Shown here: in pieces, positions 17,808 to 27,903 of the stretch
How the letters are laid out: each line of letters starts with the position of its first letter
Position numbering within the stretch: position 1 is the first letter of the stretch
Assembly: GCF_021603585.1 (NCBI RefSeq)
Contig: NZ_BQHI01000015.1
Span: 53,624-117,623, forward strand
Source of the DNA: Pseudomonas sputi
GTDB lineage: Bacteria > Pseudomonadota > Gammaproteobacteria > Pseudomonadales > Pseudomonadaceae
Direction of reading: 5' to 3'
Length of the DNA stretch: 64,000 nt
Translations under genes and position numbers: made by a program
The notes under the pieces: model-generated
Seen by the model: only the letters and a program-made list of their open reading frames with translations
What the model was told of the DNA's origin: nothing
The model's database searches: none

Positions 17808-18530
17808 GTGACCCTCATCTACGGCCACCGCGGCGCCAAGGGCGAAGCACCGGAAAACACCCTGAGCAGTTTTCAGGAATGTCTCAAGCACGGCGTGCGC
17901 CGCTGCGAACTGGATCTGCACCTGTCCAAGGACGGCGAGTTGATGGTCATCCACGACCCAACCCTCAAGCGCACCACCGACCGGCGCGGCAAGGTGGTCG
18001 AGCACACCGCCGCCGAGCTGGTGACCTACGACGCGCGCAAGGGCGGTCCGGGCTGGATCAAACCATGCCCGATTCCAACGCTGGAAGAGCTGTTCGAAAA
18101 GTGTGATTTCGAGCACTGGCAGCTGGAAGTCAAAAGCGCTTCGCGCACCCGCGCCGCGACCACCGTACTGGCCATCCGTGAAATGGCGGTCAGACACGGA
18201 CTGCTCGACAAGGTGACAATCACCTCGAGTTCGCGGGAAGTATTGAAGGCTGCGCTGGATCTGGTGCCCGACGTGTCACGTGGCCTGGTGGCCGAATACG
18301 CCTGGCTCGACCCGTTGAAGGTCGCACAAAGCTACGGTTGCGAGATTCTGGCGTTGAACTGGACGCTATGTACGCCGGAACGCCTGCAAAAGGCACAGCG
18401 TCAGGGACTGCATGTGTCGGTGTGGACCGTCAACGAGCCTGCGCTGATGCGCAGACTCGCCGACTTCGGCGTTGACAGCCTGATTACAGACTTTCCCGGT
18501 TTGGCCACTGCCACCCTCGGGAATGGCTGA
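17808..18530 (+). CDS. Glycerophosphodiester phosphodiesterase
   Basis: A 240-residue GDPD with no signal peptide, so probably cytosolic (UgpQ-like). The metal and catalytic residues are in IYGHRGAKGEAPENTLSSF (HRG and E-N-T), CELDLHLSKDGELMVIHDP (ExD, and His in HDP) and the WQLEVKS strand. It hydrolyses deacylated phospholipids to glycerol-3-phosphate and an alcohol. The start is a GTG at 17808 with AAGGAAG upstream, and no better ATG exists. It follows the PilZ gene and converges on sthA. Confidence 0.92.
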   Translation: MTLIYGHRGAKGEAPENTLSSFQECLKHGVRRCELDLHLSKDGELMVIHDPTLKRTTDRRGKVVEHTAAELVTYDARKGGPGWIKPCPIPTLEELFEKCDFEHWQLEVKSASRTRAATTVLAIREMAVRHGLLDKVTITSSSREVLKAALDLVPDVSRGLVAEYAWLDPLKVAQSYGCEILALNWTLCTPERLQKAQRQGLHVSVWTVNEPALMRRLADFGVDSLITDFPGLATATLGNG

Positions 18531-18572
18531 AATCGGTCTCCCCGGCCGGCTCAGGCCACCGGCCGGAGCCCG

Positions 18573-19967
18573 TCAAAAAAGCCGGTTGAGGCCGTCGTAC
18601 GCCGCTACCCGATAGGCTTCGGCCATGGTCGGGTAGTTGAACGTCGTGTTGACGAAGTACTTCAGGGTGTTGAGTTCGCCCGGCTGGTTCATGATCGCCT
18701 GACCGATGTGCACGATCTCCGACGCCTGATAACCGAAGCAGTGAACACCCAGCACTTCCAGGGTTTCACGGTGGAACAGGATCTTCAGCATGCCTTGCGG
18801 CTCGCCGGCGATCTGCGCCCGCGCCATGCTCTTGAAGAACGCCTTGCCCACTTCGTACGGCACTTTGGCCTGGGTCAGTTCCTGCTCGTTCTTGCCGATC
18901 GAGCTGATCTCCGGAATGGTGTAGATGCCGGTCGGCACGTCATTCACGAAACGCCAGCTGCCATTGTCGACGATGCTGCCGGCGGCCGAACGGCCCTGGT
19001 CGTGGGCGGCACTGGCCAGGCTCGGCCAGCCGATCACGTCACCGGCGCCATAGATGTTCTGCACGCAGGTGCGATAGTTCTCGTCGACTTCGATCTGGCC
19101 ACGGCTGTTGACCTTGACCCCGATGTTTTCCAGACCCAACTGATCGGTGTTACCGGTACGGCCGTTGCACCAGAGCAAGGCGTCGGCCTTGATCTTCTTG
19201 CCGGACTTCAGGTGCAGGATCACGCCGTTGTCCACGCCTTCGACGCGGTCATACTCTTCGTTGTGACGCACCGTGATGTTGTTGTTGCTGAAGTGGTAGC
19301 TCAACGCCTGGGAGATTTCCGAGTCGAGGAAGCTCAGCAACTGACCGCGGTTGTCCACCAGCTCGACCAGCACGCCCAGACCGCTGAAGATCGAAGCGTA
19401 TTCACAGCCGATCACGCCGGCGCCGTAAACGATCAGTTTGCGCGGGGTGTGGCCAAGGCTGAGGATGGTGTCGCTATCGTAGATACGCGGGTGGTGGAAA
19501 TCGATGTCCGCCGGGCGATAAGGACGCGAACCGGTGGCGATGATGATGTGCTTGGCCACCAGTTTCTCGACCACGCCGTTGGCACAGACCACTTCGATGG
19601 TTTGCTCGTCGGCGAAGCTGCCGGTGCCGAAGAACACGTCGACGCGGTTACGGGCGTAGTAGCCGGTACGCGAAGCGACTTGTTTGGAGATGACTTTCTC
19701 GGCACTTTTCAACACGTCCGGGAAGGAGAACCAGCGCGGCTCGCCGATCGCACGGAACATCGGGTTGGTGTTGAACTGCATGATCTGCCGCACCGAGTGA
19801 CGCAGGGCCTTGGACGGGATGGTGCCCAGGTGGGTGCAGTTGCCGCCGACCTGGCGACGGCTGTCGACCATCGCCACCTTGCGCCCTGCTTTGGCGGCGT
19901 TCATTGCCGCGCCTTCTCCCGCCGGGCCGGAACCCAGCACCACCACGTCGTAGTTGTAGACAGCCAT
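18573..19967 (-). CDS. sthA: Soluble pyridine nucleotide transhydrogenase
   Basis: A 464-residue flavoprotein disulfide reductase family member. FAD-binding [20 protein letters not shown] is at the N-terminus, the NAD-binding domain near [16 protein letters not shown], and the dimerisation domain at the C-terminus. The redox motif reads [17 protein letters not shown]: the second cysteine of CX4C is Thr, which fits SthA (not lipoamide dehydrogenase). It transfers hydride between NADPH and NAD+ to balance reducing equivalents. In P. aeruginosa it has the same neighbours. Confidence 0.96.
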   Translation of the reverse strand: MAVYNYDVVVLGSGPAGEGAAMNAAKAGRKVAMVDSRRQVGGNCTHLGTIPSKALRHSVRQIMQFNTNPMFRAIGEPRWFSFPDVLKSAEKVISKQVASRTGYYARNRVDVFFGTGSFADEQTIEVVCANGVVEKLVAKHIIIATGSRPYRPADIDFHHPRIYDSDTILSLGHTPRKLIVYGAGVIGCEYASIFSGLGVLVELVDNRGQLLSFLDSEISQALSYHFSNNNITVRHNEEYDRVEGVDNGVILHLKSGKKIKADALLWCNGRTGNTDQLGLENIGVKVNSRGQIEVDENYRTCVQNIYGAGDVIGWPSLASAAHDQGRSAAGSIVDNGSWRFVNDVPTGIYTIPEISSIGKNEQELTQAKVPYEVGKAFFKSMARAQIAGEPQGMLKILFHRETLEVLGVHCFGYQASEIVHIGQAIMNQPGELNTLKYFVNTTFNYPTMAEAYRVAAYDGLNRLF

Positions 19968-20164
19968 GCGTACTCCTCAGAACAGGCCGCGGTGCCAGCA
20001 GCACCGGCGGCTAAATCACGCCGAACGACGGCGCGAAGGAACAATTGGGGGCCAGTAGAAAACCCGGACACAGTCTATAGAAGCGTCAACGCCGCGCACA
20101 TTAACCCTTGGTCGCGTCGTAGGCTACTTTTGCCTGCACTACAACGCCAGCTTTCGTACTGTTC

Positions 20165-21181
20165 TCAGTCAACTTTTACGCCACTGAGCCGTTCGAAAGC
20201 GTGGCTGGTGCGTGTGACGAAACCTGTATCGGCACGAATCACAAAGAATGCACCAATGTCGTGTTTTTCGGCATAGTCCCAAGCCCTTTCGGGCCCGAGA
20301 ATCAGCAACAGCGTCGATAGTCCATCGGCCATCAGCGCTGAAGGATGAATCACCGTGACCGACGCCAGATTGTGCAGGACCGGTGCACCGGTCCTGGCAT
20401 CGAAGGTGTGGGAATAGCGCCGGCCATCCTGTTGAAAATAGTTGCGGTAGTCGCCCGAGGTGGAGAGACCGTAGCCATCGACTTTGATGATGCGCTCGGC
20501 CATCTGTTGATCGTCGCGCGGCTCTTCCAGAGCGATACGCCATGGCGAACCGTCGGGTTTCTTGCCGGACGCCTTGAGTTCGCCGGTGGCTTGCGCGAGA
20601 TAGTCATGGATACCAAGGGCCTCGAGCCGCGCAGCAATGGTGTCGATCGCGTAACCGGCGGCGACGCTGTTGAAATCCACCTCGACCGCCGCATCCTTGC
20701 ACAACCGGTCGCCGTCGATGCGCAGATGTTGATGGCCGACTCGCCGGCGCACCTCGACCAGCGCCGCGGCATCCGGGATTGTTTCTTCACGCCCCTGCGG
20801 GCCGAAGCCCCACAGATTCATCAGCGGTTCCACCGTGAGGTCGTAGGAACCTTCGCTTTGTTGCGACAGCTGCTCACCGACGCGGATCAATTCAAGGATC
20901 GGCGCGGACATGACCTGACAACGATCAGCCGGCAAGGCATTGAAGCGCGAGATGTCAGAGTCTGCGCGGTAAGTCGACATCTGCCGGTCGACGTCCGCGA
21001 GGACTTTTTCCACTTCGACACGCACCTCCTGCGGGGCAGGCAGATTGGCGTGGCGCACGTACTTGATCGAATAGGTGCTGCCCATCGTCGGGCCACCGAA
21101 AGTCTCGAGGGAATCGCCGTTGCCGCAGCCGGACAAAAACCCGATCAGCAACACGAGAACTCCCCACCGTCCAGTTAACAA
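20165..21181 (-). CDS. apbE: FAD:protein FMN transferase ApbE (lipoprotein)
   Basis: A protein of about 338 residues with a lipoprotein signal (VLVLLIGFLSGC, lipobox LSGC). The ApbE domain has GGPTMGSTYSIKYV, DRQMSTYRADSDISRFN and the metal-binding region ending PSALMADGLSTLLLILG. It attaches FMN to threonine in periplasmic or membrane targets such as NqrB/NqrC. I take the TTG at 21181, preceded by GGAG at good spacing; an ATG 33 bases upstream is the alternative. In P. aeruginosa apbE is followed by nqr genes, but none are present here. Confidence 0.88.
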   Translation of the reverse strand: MLTGRWGVLVLLIGFLSGCGNGDSLETFGGPTMGSTYSIKYVRHANLPAPQEVRVEVEKVLADVDRQMSTYRADSDISRFNALPADRCQVMSAPILELIRVGEQLSQQSEGSYDLTVEPLMNLWGFGPQGREETIPDAAALVEVRRRVGHQHLRIDGDRLCKDAAVEVDFNSVAAGYAIDTIAARLEALGIHDYLAQATGELKASGKKPDGSPWRIALEEPRDDQQMAERIIKVDGYGLSTSGDYRNYFQQDGRRYSHTFDARTGAPVLHNLASVTVIHPSALMADGLSTLLLILGPERAWDYAEKHDIGAFFVIRADTGFVTRTSHAFERLSGVKVD

Positions 21182-21267
21182 TTCTTCATCTCCCCGCAAA
21201 ACCGCGCCGGCCATTATGGGCTACGAGCGCAACGCTTTCTTACAAGATTTAGAGCGAGTACCTACCC

Positions 21268-22560
21268 ATGTCTTCCACGACCGGCAAAGGCAAAGCGATT
21301 TTTCGCGTTGTCAGCGGCAACTTTCTCGAGATGTTCGACTTCATGGTCTACGGCTTTTACGCCACGGCCATTGCCAAGACCTTCTTTCCCACCGACAGCG
21401 CCTTCGCGTCCCTGATGCTGTCCCTGGCCACGTTCGGCGCCGGCTTTCTGATGCGTCCGCTGGGGGCGATTTTTCTCGGTGCCTACATTGACCGTCATGG
21501 CCGGCGCCAGGGCCTGATCATCACGTTGGCCATGATGGCGGCCGGCACCGTGCTGATTGCCTGCGTGCCGGGCTACGCCACCCTTGGGGTGGCCGCGCCG
21601 CTGATCGTGCTGTTCGGTCGATTGCTGCAAGGCTTCTCGGCCGGCGTGGAACTGGGCGGTGTGTCGGTGTATCTGGCGGAAATCGCCACGCCCGGCCGCA
21701 AGGGCTTTTTCGTCAGCTGGCAGTCCGCCAGCCAGCAAGCGGCGGTGGTGTTCGCCGGCCTGCTCGGTGTCGGCCTCAACCACTGGCTGAGCCCGGAACA
21801 GATGGGCGAATGGGGCTGGCGCGTACCGTTCCTGATCGGCTGCATGATCGTCCCGGTGATTTTTGTCATCCGCCGCTCGCTGGAGGAAACCCCGGAGTTC
21901 CAGGCGCGCAAACATCGCCCTACCCTGCAGGAAATCGTCCGTTCGATCGGTCAGAACTTTGGCATCGTCATCGCCGGCATGGCGCTGGTGGTGATGACAA
22001 CGGTGTCGTTCTACCTGATCACGGCCTACACGCCGACCTTTGGCAAGGCGGAGCTGCACCTGTCGGATTTCGACGCGTTGCTGGTGACTGTGTGCATCGG
22101 TCTGTCGAACTTCTTCTGGCTGCCGGTGATGGGCGCGGTGTCTGACAAGGTCGGTCGCAAACCCCTGCTGTTGGCGGCGACGATTCTGGCGATTCTGACC
22201 GCTTATCCGGCGCTGTCGTGGCTGGTGGCGAACCCGAGCTTCAGCCATCTGCTGATCGTCGAATTGTGGCTGTCGTTCCTGTACGGCTCGTACAACGGGG
22301 CAATGGTGGTGGCACTCACTGAGATCATGCCAATAGAAGTTCGTACGACTGGTTTCTCGCTGGCCTACAGCCTGGCCACGGCGACTTTCGGCGGATTTAC
22401 GCCGGCGGCCTGCACTTATCTGATTCATGTGTTGGACAACAAGGCGGCGCCGGGGATCTGGCTCAGCGGCGCTGCGATACTGGGCTTGATCGCCACGCTG
22501 GTGCTGTTCCGGGGCAACCGGCACGAGTTGCGTACGGCACAAGCAGCCATCCCCCGCTAA
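21268..22560 (+). CDS. MFS transporter, metabolite:H+ symporter family (citrate/tricarballylate-like)
   Basis: A 430-residue, 12-helix transporter of the MHS branch of the MFS. The N-terminus ([19 protein letters not shown]) and the loop 2-3 motif [14 protein letters not shown] resemble citrate and tricarballylate proton symporters (CitA/TcuC). It likely imports a tricarboxylate or related organic acid. It is divergent from apbE with an 86-base spacer and is followed by a strong terminator, so it is monocistronic. The substrate cannot be fixed from sequence alone. Confidence 0.82.
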   Translation: MSSTTGKGKAIFRVVSGNFLEMFDFMVYGFYATAIAKTFFPTDSAFASLMLSLATFGAGFLMRPLGAIFLGAYIDRHGRRQGLIITLAMMAAGTVLIACVPGYATLGVAAPLIVLFGRLLQGFSAGVELGGVSVYLAEIATPGRKGFFVSWQSASQQAAVVFAGLLGVGLNHWLSPEQMGEWGWRVPFLIGCMIVPVIFVIRRSLEETPEFQARKHRPTLQEIVRSIGQNFGIVIAGMALVVMTTVSFYLITAYTPTFGKAELHLSDFDALLVTVCIGLSNFFWLPVMGAVSDKVGRKPLLLAATILAILTAYPALSWLVANPSFSHLLIVELWLSFLYGSYNGAMVVALTEIMPIEVRTTGFSLAYSLATATFGGFTPAACTYLIHVLDNKAAPGIWLSGAAILGLIATLVLFRGNRHELRTAQAAIPR

Positions 22561-22579
22561 GGCAAATCGCGCGCAAACA

Positions 22580-22609
22580 AAAACGCCCCGACCAGAGTCG
22601 GGGCGTTTT
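22580..22609. terminator. Bidirectional terminator between the MHS transporter and gap
   Basis: AAAACGCCCCGAC (22580-22592), loop CAGA and GTCGGGGCGTTTT (22597-22609) form a perfect 13-bp stem between convergent genes. Confidence 0.9.
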
Positions 22610-22625
22610 CATTTGCAGCTAAGGC

Positions 22626-24089
22626 TTAGCGCGGGAACGCTGGCGGGTTTACACCGGCCATGTCTTCCATTACGCGAACCACCTGGCAGCTGTAGCCGAA
22701 CTCGTTGTCGTACCAGACGTACAGAACAACGCGGTTGTCCTGAACGATGGTCGCTTCAGCGTCGACCACACCGGCGTGACGCGAGCCTACGAAGTCGGTC
22801 GAAACCACTTCCTGCGAATTGACGAAGTCGATTTGCTTGTGCAGATCGGAGTGCAGCGCCATGTAGCGCAGGTACTCGTTCATCTCTTCACGGGTGGCGG
22901 CTTTCTCAAGGTTCAGGTTGAGAATAGCCATCGACACGTTCGGCGTCGGAACGCGGATCGCGTTACCGGTCAGCTTGCCGGCCAGTTCAGGCAGGGCCTT
23001 GGCAGCAGCGGTGGCAGCACCGGTCTCGGTGATGACCATGTTCAGCGCAGCACTACGGCCACGGCGATCGCCCTTGTGGAAGTTGTCGATCAGGTTCTGG
23101 TCGTTGGTGTACGAGTGAACGGTTTCGACGTGACCGTTGATGATGCCGAACTTGTCATTCACGGCTTTGAGCACCGGCACGATGGCGTTGGTGGTGCAGG
23201 AAGCGGCGGACACGATCTTGTCGTCAGCAGTGATTTCGTTGTGGTTGATACCGTGAACGATGTTCTTCAGCTTGCCCTTGCCAGGCGCGGTCAGAACAAC
23301 GCGGTCGATACCCGGGCACGCCAGGTGCTGACCCAGACCATCGGCATCACGCCATACGCCAGTGTTGTCCACCAGCAGCGCATCTTTGATGCCGTACTGG
23401 GTGTAATCCACTTCGGTAGGGTTCTTCGCGTAGATAACCTGGATCAGGTTGCCGTTGGCGGTGATGGTGTTGTTTTCTTCGTCGATGGTGATGGTGCCGT
23501 TGAACGAACCGTGTACCGAATCGCGACGCAGCAGGCTGGCGCGCTTGGTCAGGTCGTTTTCGGCGCCCTTGCGCACCACGATGGCACGCAGACGCAGACC
23601 GTCGCCGCCACCGGTTTTTTCGATCAGGATGCGCGCCAGCAGACGGCCGATACGACCGAAGCCGTACAGAACAACGTCGGTGCCTTTGCGGGCCGAAGCG
23701 TTTTGCTGGCCAACCACGTCAGCCATTTCTTCGCGCACGAATTGCTCGGCGGTACGGCCGTTGCCTTCGTTGCGGAATTTGAACGCCAGCTTGCCCAGAT
23801 CTACCGAAGCCGCGCCGAGCTTGAGCTCGCTCATGGCCTTGAGCAGTGGGAATGTTTCGTGGACGGAGAGTTCGCTGTCGTCGGCAGAACGGTGGCGAGC
23901 AAAGCGGTGAGCTTTAAGAATCGCGATGACAGACTGGTTGATCAGGCTGCGGCCATAGATCGAGCTCACCACGTTGTTGTTGCGGTAGAGCTGACCGATA
24001 AGCGGAATCATCGCTTCTGCGAGTGCTTCACGGTCGATCCATTCACCAAGACACTGGTCGGGCTTCTGAGTCACGGTAACCTTCCACAT
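22626..24089 (-). CDS. gap: Glyceraldehyde-3-phosphate dehydrogenase (long form)
   Basis: A 487-residue GAPDH about 150 residues longer than GapA. An N-terminal extension (LGEWIDREALAEAMIPLIGQ onward) precedes the Rossmann domain (VVLYGFGRIGRLLARILIE), and the catalytic Cys is in SAASCTTNAIVPVLK. This long type is common in pseudomonads next to mfd and probably serves gluconeogenesis or the NADP-linked direction (inferred). The start is ambiguous: the ATG at 24089 gives 487 residues but lacks a ribosome site, whereas a GTG at 24074 (MTQKPDQCLGEW) has GGAAGG five bases upstream. The latter may be the true start. Confidence 0.93.
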   Translation of the reverse strand: MWKVTVTQKPDQCLGEWIDREALAEAMIPLIGQLYRNNNVVSSIYGRSLINQSVIAILKAHRFARHRSADDSELSVHETFPLLKAMSELKLGAASVDLGKLAFKFRNEGNGRTAEQFVREEMADVVGQQNASARKGTDVVLYGFGRIGRLLARILIEKTGGGDGLRLRAIVVRKGAENDLTKRASLLRRDSVHGSFNGTITIDEENNTITANGNLIQVIYAKNPTEVDYTQYGIKDALLVDNTGVWRDADGLGQHLACPGIDRVVLTAPGKGKLKNIVHGINHNEITADDKIVSAASCTTNAIVPVLKAVNDKFGIINGHVETVHSYTNDQNLIDNFHKGDRRGRSAALNMVITETGAATAAAKALPELAGKLTGNAIRVPTPNVSMAILNLNLEKAATREEMNEYLRYMALHSDLHKQIDFVNSQEVVSTDFVGSRHAGVVDAEATIVQDNRVVLYVWYDNEFGYSCQVVRVMEDMAGVNPPAFPR

Positions 24090-24443
24090 GTAGGGGCAGA
24101 AAAAAGGGGCTACATTATGCCGCCGAGAACCTCTTGTAGCAATGCGCGCCTGTCGCGCAATCGGTAACAAAAATCCGTCCAAAAAAATAACGCCCTTCGC
24201 CAGCCCAGTAAAACCGGGGCTTCCAGAGCAGTCAGTTTTTCGACGACTGTTAGACGATGTCTGTAACCCTCCGTAACACCATCGACTTTTGGCACTACAT
24301 AACCGCAAAAAAAGCGCTGGTTTTTATGGTTACCACTACATTTCTCCAAAACAGCGCAGATAGACGCATCCTGCAACTGACAGGCGGCACCGGACGCCGC
24401 TACAATTACCGACTTTGTCGCAACGCCTGGAGCTCAACCTTCC
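24090..24443. promoter_or_regulatory. Divergent gap-mfd intergenic region
   Basis: About 350 bases without a gene, holding the gap promoter on the minus strand and the mfd promoter on the plus strand. Two ACTACAT copies (24294-24300 and 24335-24341) repeat in direct orientation about 41 bases apart. They are of unknown meaning. Confidence 0.5.
24377..24406 (+). promoter_or_regulatory. Sigma-70 promoter of mfd
   Basis: CTGACA (24377-24382), 18 bases, TACAAT (24401-24406). Each hexamer differs from consensus at one position. A start near 24413 gives a leader of about 31 nt. Confidence 0.55.
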
Positions 24444-27400
24444 GTGCCTGTTCTGCGTCTACCGCTTCTCCCTGCCGCGGCAGGTAAACAGCACTGGGGC
24501 AACCTCCCCGGTGCCGCCCTGAGCCTGGCGATTGCCGAGGCTGCCAGCGCTGCCAAGCGCTTCACGCTGCTTTTGACCGCCGACAGCCAGAGTGCCGAAC
24601 GGCTGGAGCAGGAGCTGAGTTTCTTCGCCCCGGATTTACCGGTACTGCATTTCCCGGACTGGGAGACCCTGCCCTACGACCTGTTTTCGCCGCACCAGGA
24701 CATCATTTCCCAGCGCATCGCCAGCCTTTATAGACTGCCAGAGCTGGAACATGGCGTGCTGGTGGTGCCGATCACCACCGCCCTGCATCGCCTGGCGCCG
24801 ACCAAATTCCTGCTTGGCAGCAGCCTGGTGCTGGATGTCGGGCAGAAACTCGATGTCGAGCAAATGCGCTCGCGGCTCGAAGCCAGCGGCTATCGCTACG
24901 TCGACACCGTCTACGAGCACGGCGAGTTCACGGTGCGCGGCGCGCTGATTGACCTGTTCCCGATGGGCAGCAAACTGCCCTATCGCATCGACCTGTTCGA
25001 CGACGAAATCGAAACCCTGCGCACCTTCGACCCGGAAAACCAGCGTTCCATCGAAAAGGTCGATTCGGTCAAGCTGCTGCCGGCCAAGGAGTTCCCACTG
25101 CAGAAAGAGGCGGTCACCCGCTTCAAGGCGCGCTTTCGCGAGCGCTTCGACGTCGATTTCCGCCGCTGCCCGATCTTTCAGGACCTGAGCAGCGGCATCA
25201 CGCCGGCGGGTATCGAGTACTACTTGCCGCTGTTCTTCGAAGAAACCTCGACCCTGTTCGATTACCTGCCGCAAGACACGCAAGTGTTCTCGCTGCCGGG
25301 CATCGAGCAAGCGGCGGAAAACTTCTGGAACGATGTGCGCAACCGCTATGAAGAGCGCCGCGTCGATCCATCCCGCCCTTTATTGCCGCCCGCCGAGCTG
25401 TTCCTGCCGGTGGAAGACTGCTTCGCCCGCCTGAAGAACTGGCCGCGCGTAGTCGCCAGTCAACAGGACGTGGAAACCGGCGCCGGCCGTGAACGCTTTC
25501 CGGCGCAAGCACTGCCGAACCTGGCGATCGAAGCCAAGGCCACCCAGCCACTGGCTGCGCTCTCGGCATTCCTCGACGAGTTCCCCGGGCGCGTGCTGTT
25601 CACCGCCGAATCCGCAGGCCGTCGCGAAGTGCTGCTGGAATTGCTCGAGCGCCTGAAGCTGCGCCCGAAAACCGTCGACAGCTGGCCGGATTTTGTCGCG
25701 AGCAAGGATCGTCTGGCGATCACCATCGCCCCGCTCGACGAAGGCCTGATGCTGGAGGAGCCGGCACTGGCACTGGTCGCGGAAAGTCCGCTGTTCGGCC
25801 AACGCGTGATGCAGCGTCGCCGTCGCGAAAAACGCGCCGACGCCAATAACGATGCAGTGATCAAGAACCTCACCGAGCTGCGCGAAGGCGCGCCGGTGGT
25901 GCACATCGACCACGGTGTCGGTCGTTATCTCGGCCTGACGATTCTGGAAATCGACAATCAGGCTGCCGAATTCCTGACCCTTGAATACGCCGAGAACGCC
26001 AAGCTTTACGTGCCGGTGGCCAACCTGCATTTGATCGCCCGCTACACCGGCAGCGACGATGCGCTCGCCCCGCTGCACCGCCTCGGCTCCGAGACCTGGC
26101 AAAAAGCCAAGCGCAAGGCCGCCGAGCAAGTGCGCGACGTCGCTGCCGAACTGCTCGACATCTATGCCCGCCGCGCCGCCCGCGAAGGTTATGCGTTCGC
26201 CGATCCAAAGGCCGATTACGCGACCTTCAGCGCAGGTTTCCCGTTCGAGGAAACTCCGGACCAGCAGTCCACCATCGAAGCCGTGCGCGAGGACATGCTC
26301 GCGCCGAAACCGATGGATCGACTGGTCTGCGGCGACGTCGGTTTCGGCAAGACCGAAGTGGCCATGCGCGCCGCGTTCATCGCCGTACACGGTGGCAAGC
26401 AGGTGGCGATCCTGGTGCCGACCACCCTGCTCGCCCAGCAGCACTACAACAGCTTCCGCGACCGCTTCGCCGACTGGCCGGTGACCGTGGAAGTGATGAG
26501 CCGCTTCAAGTCGGCCAAGGAAGTGAACGCTGCGGTGGCCGAACTGGCCGAAGGCAATATCGACATCGTCATCGGCACTCACAAGCTGCTGCAGGACGAC
26601 GTCAAGATCAAAAATCTCGGGCTGGTGATCATCGACGAAGAGCACCGTTTTGGTGTCCGTCAGAAGGAACAGCTCAAGGCCCTGCGCAGCGAAGTCGACA
26701 TTCTTACGCTGACCGCCACGCCGATTCCGCGCACGCTCAACATGGCGGTGTCGGGCATGCGCGACCTCTCAATCATTGCCACACCGCCAGCGCGACGCCT
26801 GTCGGTGCGCACCTTCGTCATGGAGCAGAACAAGAGCACGGTCAAAGAAGCCCTGCTGCGTGAGTTGCTGCGTGGCGGTCAGGTCTATTACCTGCACAAC
26901 GACGTGAAGACCATCGAGAAATGCGCCGCCGAACTGGCCGAACTGGTGCCGGAAGCGCGCATCGGCATCGGCCACGGGCAGATGCGCGAACGTGAACTCG
27001 AACAGGTGATGAGCGACTTCTACCACAAGCGCTTCAACGTGCTGATCGCCTCGACCATCATCGAGACCGGTATCGACGTGCCGAGCGCCAACACCATCAT
27101 CATCGAGCGCGCCGACAAGTTCGGTCTGGCGCAGTTGCACCAGTTGCGCGGCCGCGTTGGCCGTAGCCACCACCAGGCTTACGCCTACCTGCTGACCCCG
27201 CCGCGCCAGCAAATCACCGGCGATGCGGAAAAACGTCTGGAGGCGATTGCCAACACGCAGGATCTGGGTGCGGGCTTCGTGCTGGCCACCAACGACCTGG
27301 AAATCCGGGGTGCGGGCGAGCTGCTGGGCGATGGCCAGAGCGGGCAGATCCAGGCCGTGGGTTTCACCCTGTACATGGAGATGCTCGAGCGTGCGGTGAA

Positions 27401-27893
27401 GTCGATCCGCAAGGGCGAACAGCCGAACCTCGACCAACCGCTTGGCGGCGGTCCGGAAGTCAACCTGCGGGTGCCGGCGCTGATTCCGGAAGACTATCTG
27501 CCGGATGTGCACGCGCGCCTGATTCTGTACAAGCGCATCGCTTCGGCCACCGACGAGGAAGGCCTGAAGGATCTGCAAGTGGAGATGATCGATCGCTTCG
27601 GCCTGCTGCCGGAGCCGACCAAGAATCTGGTGCGCATCACGGCGCTGAAGTTGCAGGCCGAACAGCTGGGCATCAAGAAAGTCGATGGCGGCCCGCAAGG
27701 TGGTCGTATCGAGTTTGCGGCGCAGACGCCGGTCGACCCGATGACCCTGATCAAACTGATCCAGAGCCAGCCAAAGCGCTACAAATTCGAAGGCGCCACG
27801 ATGTTCAAGTTCCAGGTGCCGATGGAGCGCCCGGAAGAGCGCTTTAATACTGTGGAGGCGCTGTTCGAGCGCCTCATCCCGAAAACTGCTTGA
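24444..27893 (+). CDS. mfd: Transcription-repair coupling factor Mfd
   Basis: A 1149-residue DNA translocase that removes stalled RNA polymerase at lesions and recruits UvrA. The N-terminal UvrB-homology region (to about 400) is followed by the RNA-polymerase-interacting domain (VVHIDHGVGRYLG, AENAKLYVPVANLHLIARY), RecG-like motor motifs (Walker A GDVGFGKTEVAMRAA, DEEH box IIDEEHRFGVRQ, TATPIPRTL, GRVGRSHHQAYAYLL) and the C-terminal D7 domain. The start is a GTG at 24444; no upstream ATG fits. CsiV follows after 10 bases. Confidence 0.97.
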   Translation: MPVLRLPLLPAAAGKQHWGNLPGAALSLAIAEAASAAKRFTLLLTADSQSAERLEQELSFFAPDLPVLHFPDWETLPYDLFSPHQDIISQRIASLYRLPELEHGVLVVPITTALHRLAPTKFLLGSSLVLDVGQKLDVEQMRSRLEASGYRYVDTVYEHGEFTVRGALIDLFPMGSKLPYRIDLFDDEIETLRTFDPENQRSIEKVDSVKLLPAKEFPLQKEAVTRFKARFRERFDVDFRRCPIFQDLSSGITPAGIEYYLPLFFEETSTLFDYLPQDTQVFSLPGIEQAAENFWNDVRNRYEERRVDPSRPLLPPAELFLPVEDCFARLKNWPRVVASQQDVETGAGRERFPAQALPNLAIEAKATQPLAALSAFLDEFPGRVLFTAESAGRREVLLELLERLKLRPKTVDSWPDFVASKDRLAITIAPLDEGLMLEEPALALVAESPLFGQRVMQRRRREKRADANNDAVIKNLTELREGAPVVHIDHGVGRYLGLTILEIDNQAAEFLTLEYAENAKLYVPVANLHLIARYTGSDDALAPLHRLGSETWQKAKRKAAEQVRDVAAELLDIYARRAAREGYAFADPKADYATFSAGFPFEETPDQQSTIEAVREDMLAPKPMDRLVCGDVGFGKTEVAMRAAFIAVHGGKQVAILVPTTLLAQQHYNSFRDRFADWPVTVEVMSRFKSAKEVNAAVAELAEGNIDIVIGTHKLLQDDVKIKNLGLVIIDEEHRFGVRQKEQLKALRSEVDILTLTATPIPRTLNMAVSGMRDLSIIATPPARRLSVRTFVMEQNKSTVKEALLRELLRGGQVYYLHNDVKTIEKCAAELAELVPEARIGIGHGQMRERELEQVMSDFYHKRFNVLIASTIIETGIDVPSANTIIIERADKFGLAQLHQLRGRVGRSHHQAYAYLLTPPRQQITGDAEKRLEAIANTQDLGAGFVLATNDLEIRGAGELLGDGQSGQIQAVGFTLYMEMLERAVKSIRKGEQPNLDQPLGGGPEVNLRVPALIPEDYLPDVHARLILYKRIASATDEEGLKDLQVEMIDRFGLLPEPTKNLVRITALKLQAEQLGIKKVDGGPQGGRIEFAAQTPVDPMTLIKLIQSQPKRYKFEGATMFKFQVPMERPEERFNTVEALFERLIPKTA

Positions 27894-27903
27894 AGGACGC
27901 CGC

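Noticed and set aside
18538-18568. CCGGCCGG repeated hairpin between the GDPD gene and sthA as a terminator
   Set aside because: The stem is strong, but there is no U-tract directly after it on either strand, so I do not list it as an intrinsic terminator.
24294-24341. ACTACAT repeats before gap as a HexR operator
   Set aside because: HexR sites I know are TTGT-N7/8-ACAA palindromes. These are two direct half-sites 41 bases apart, so I do not claim regulation.
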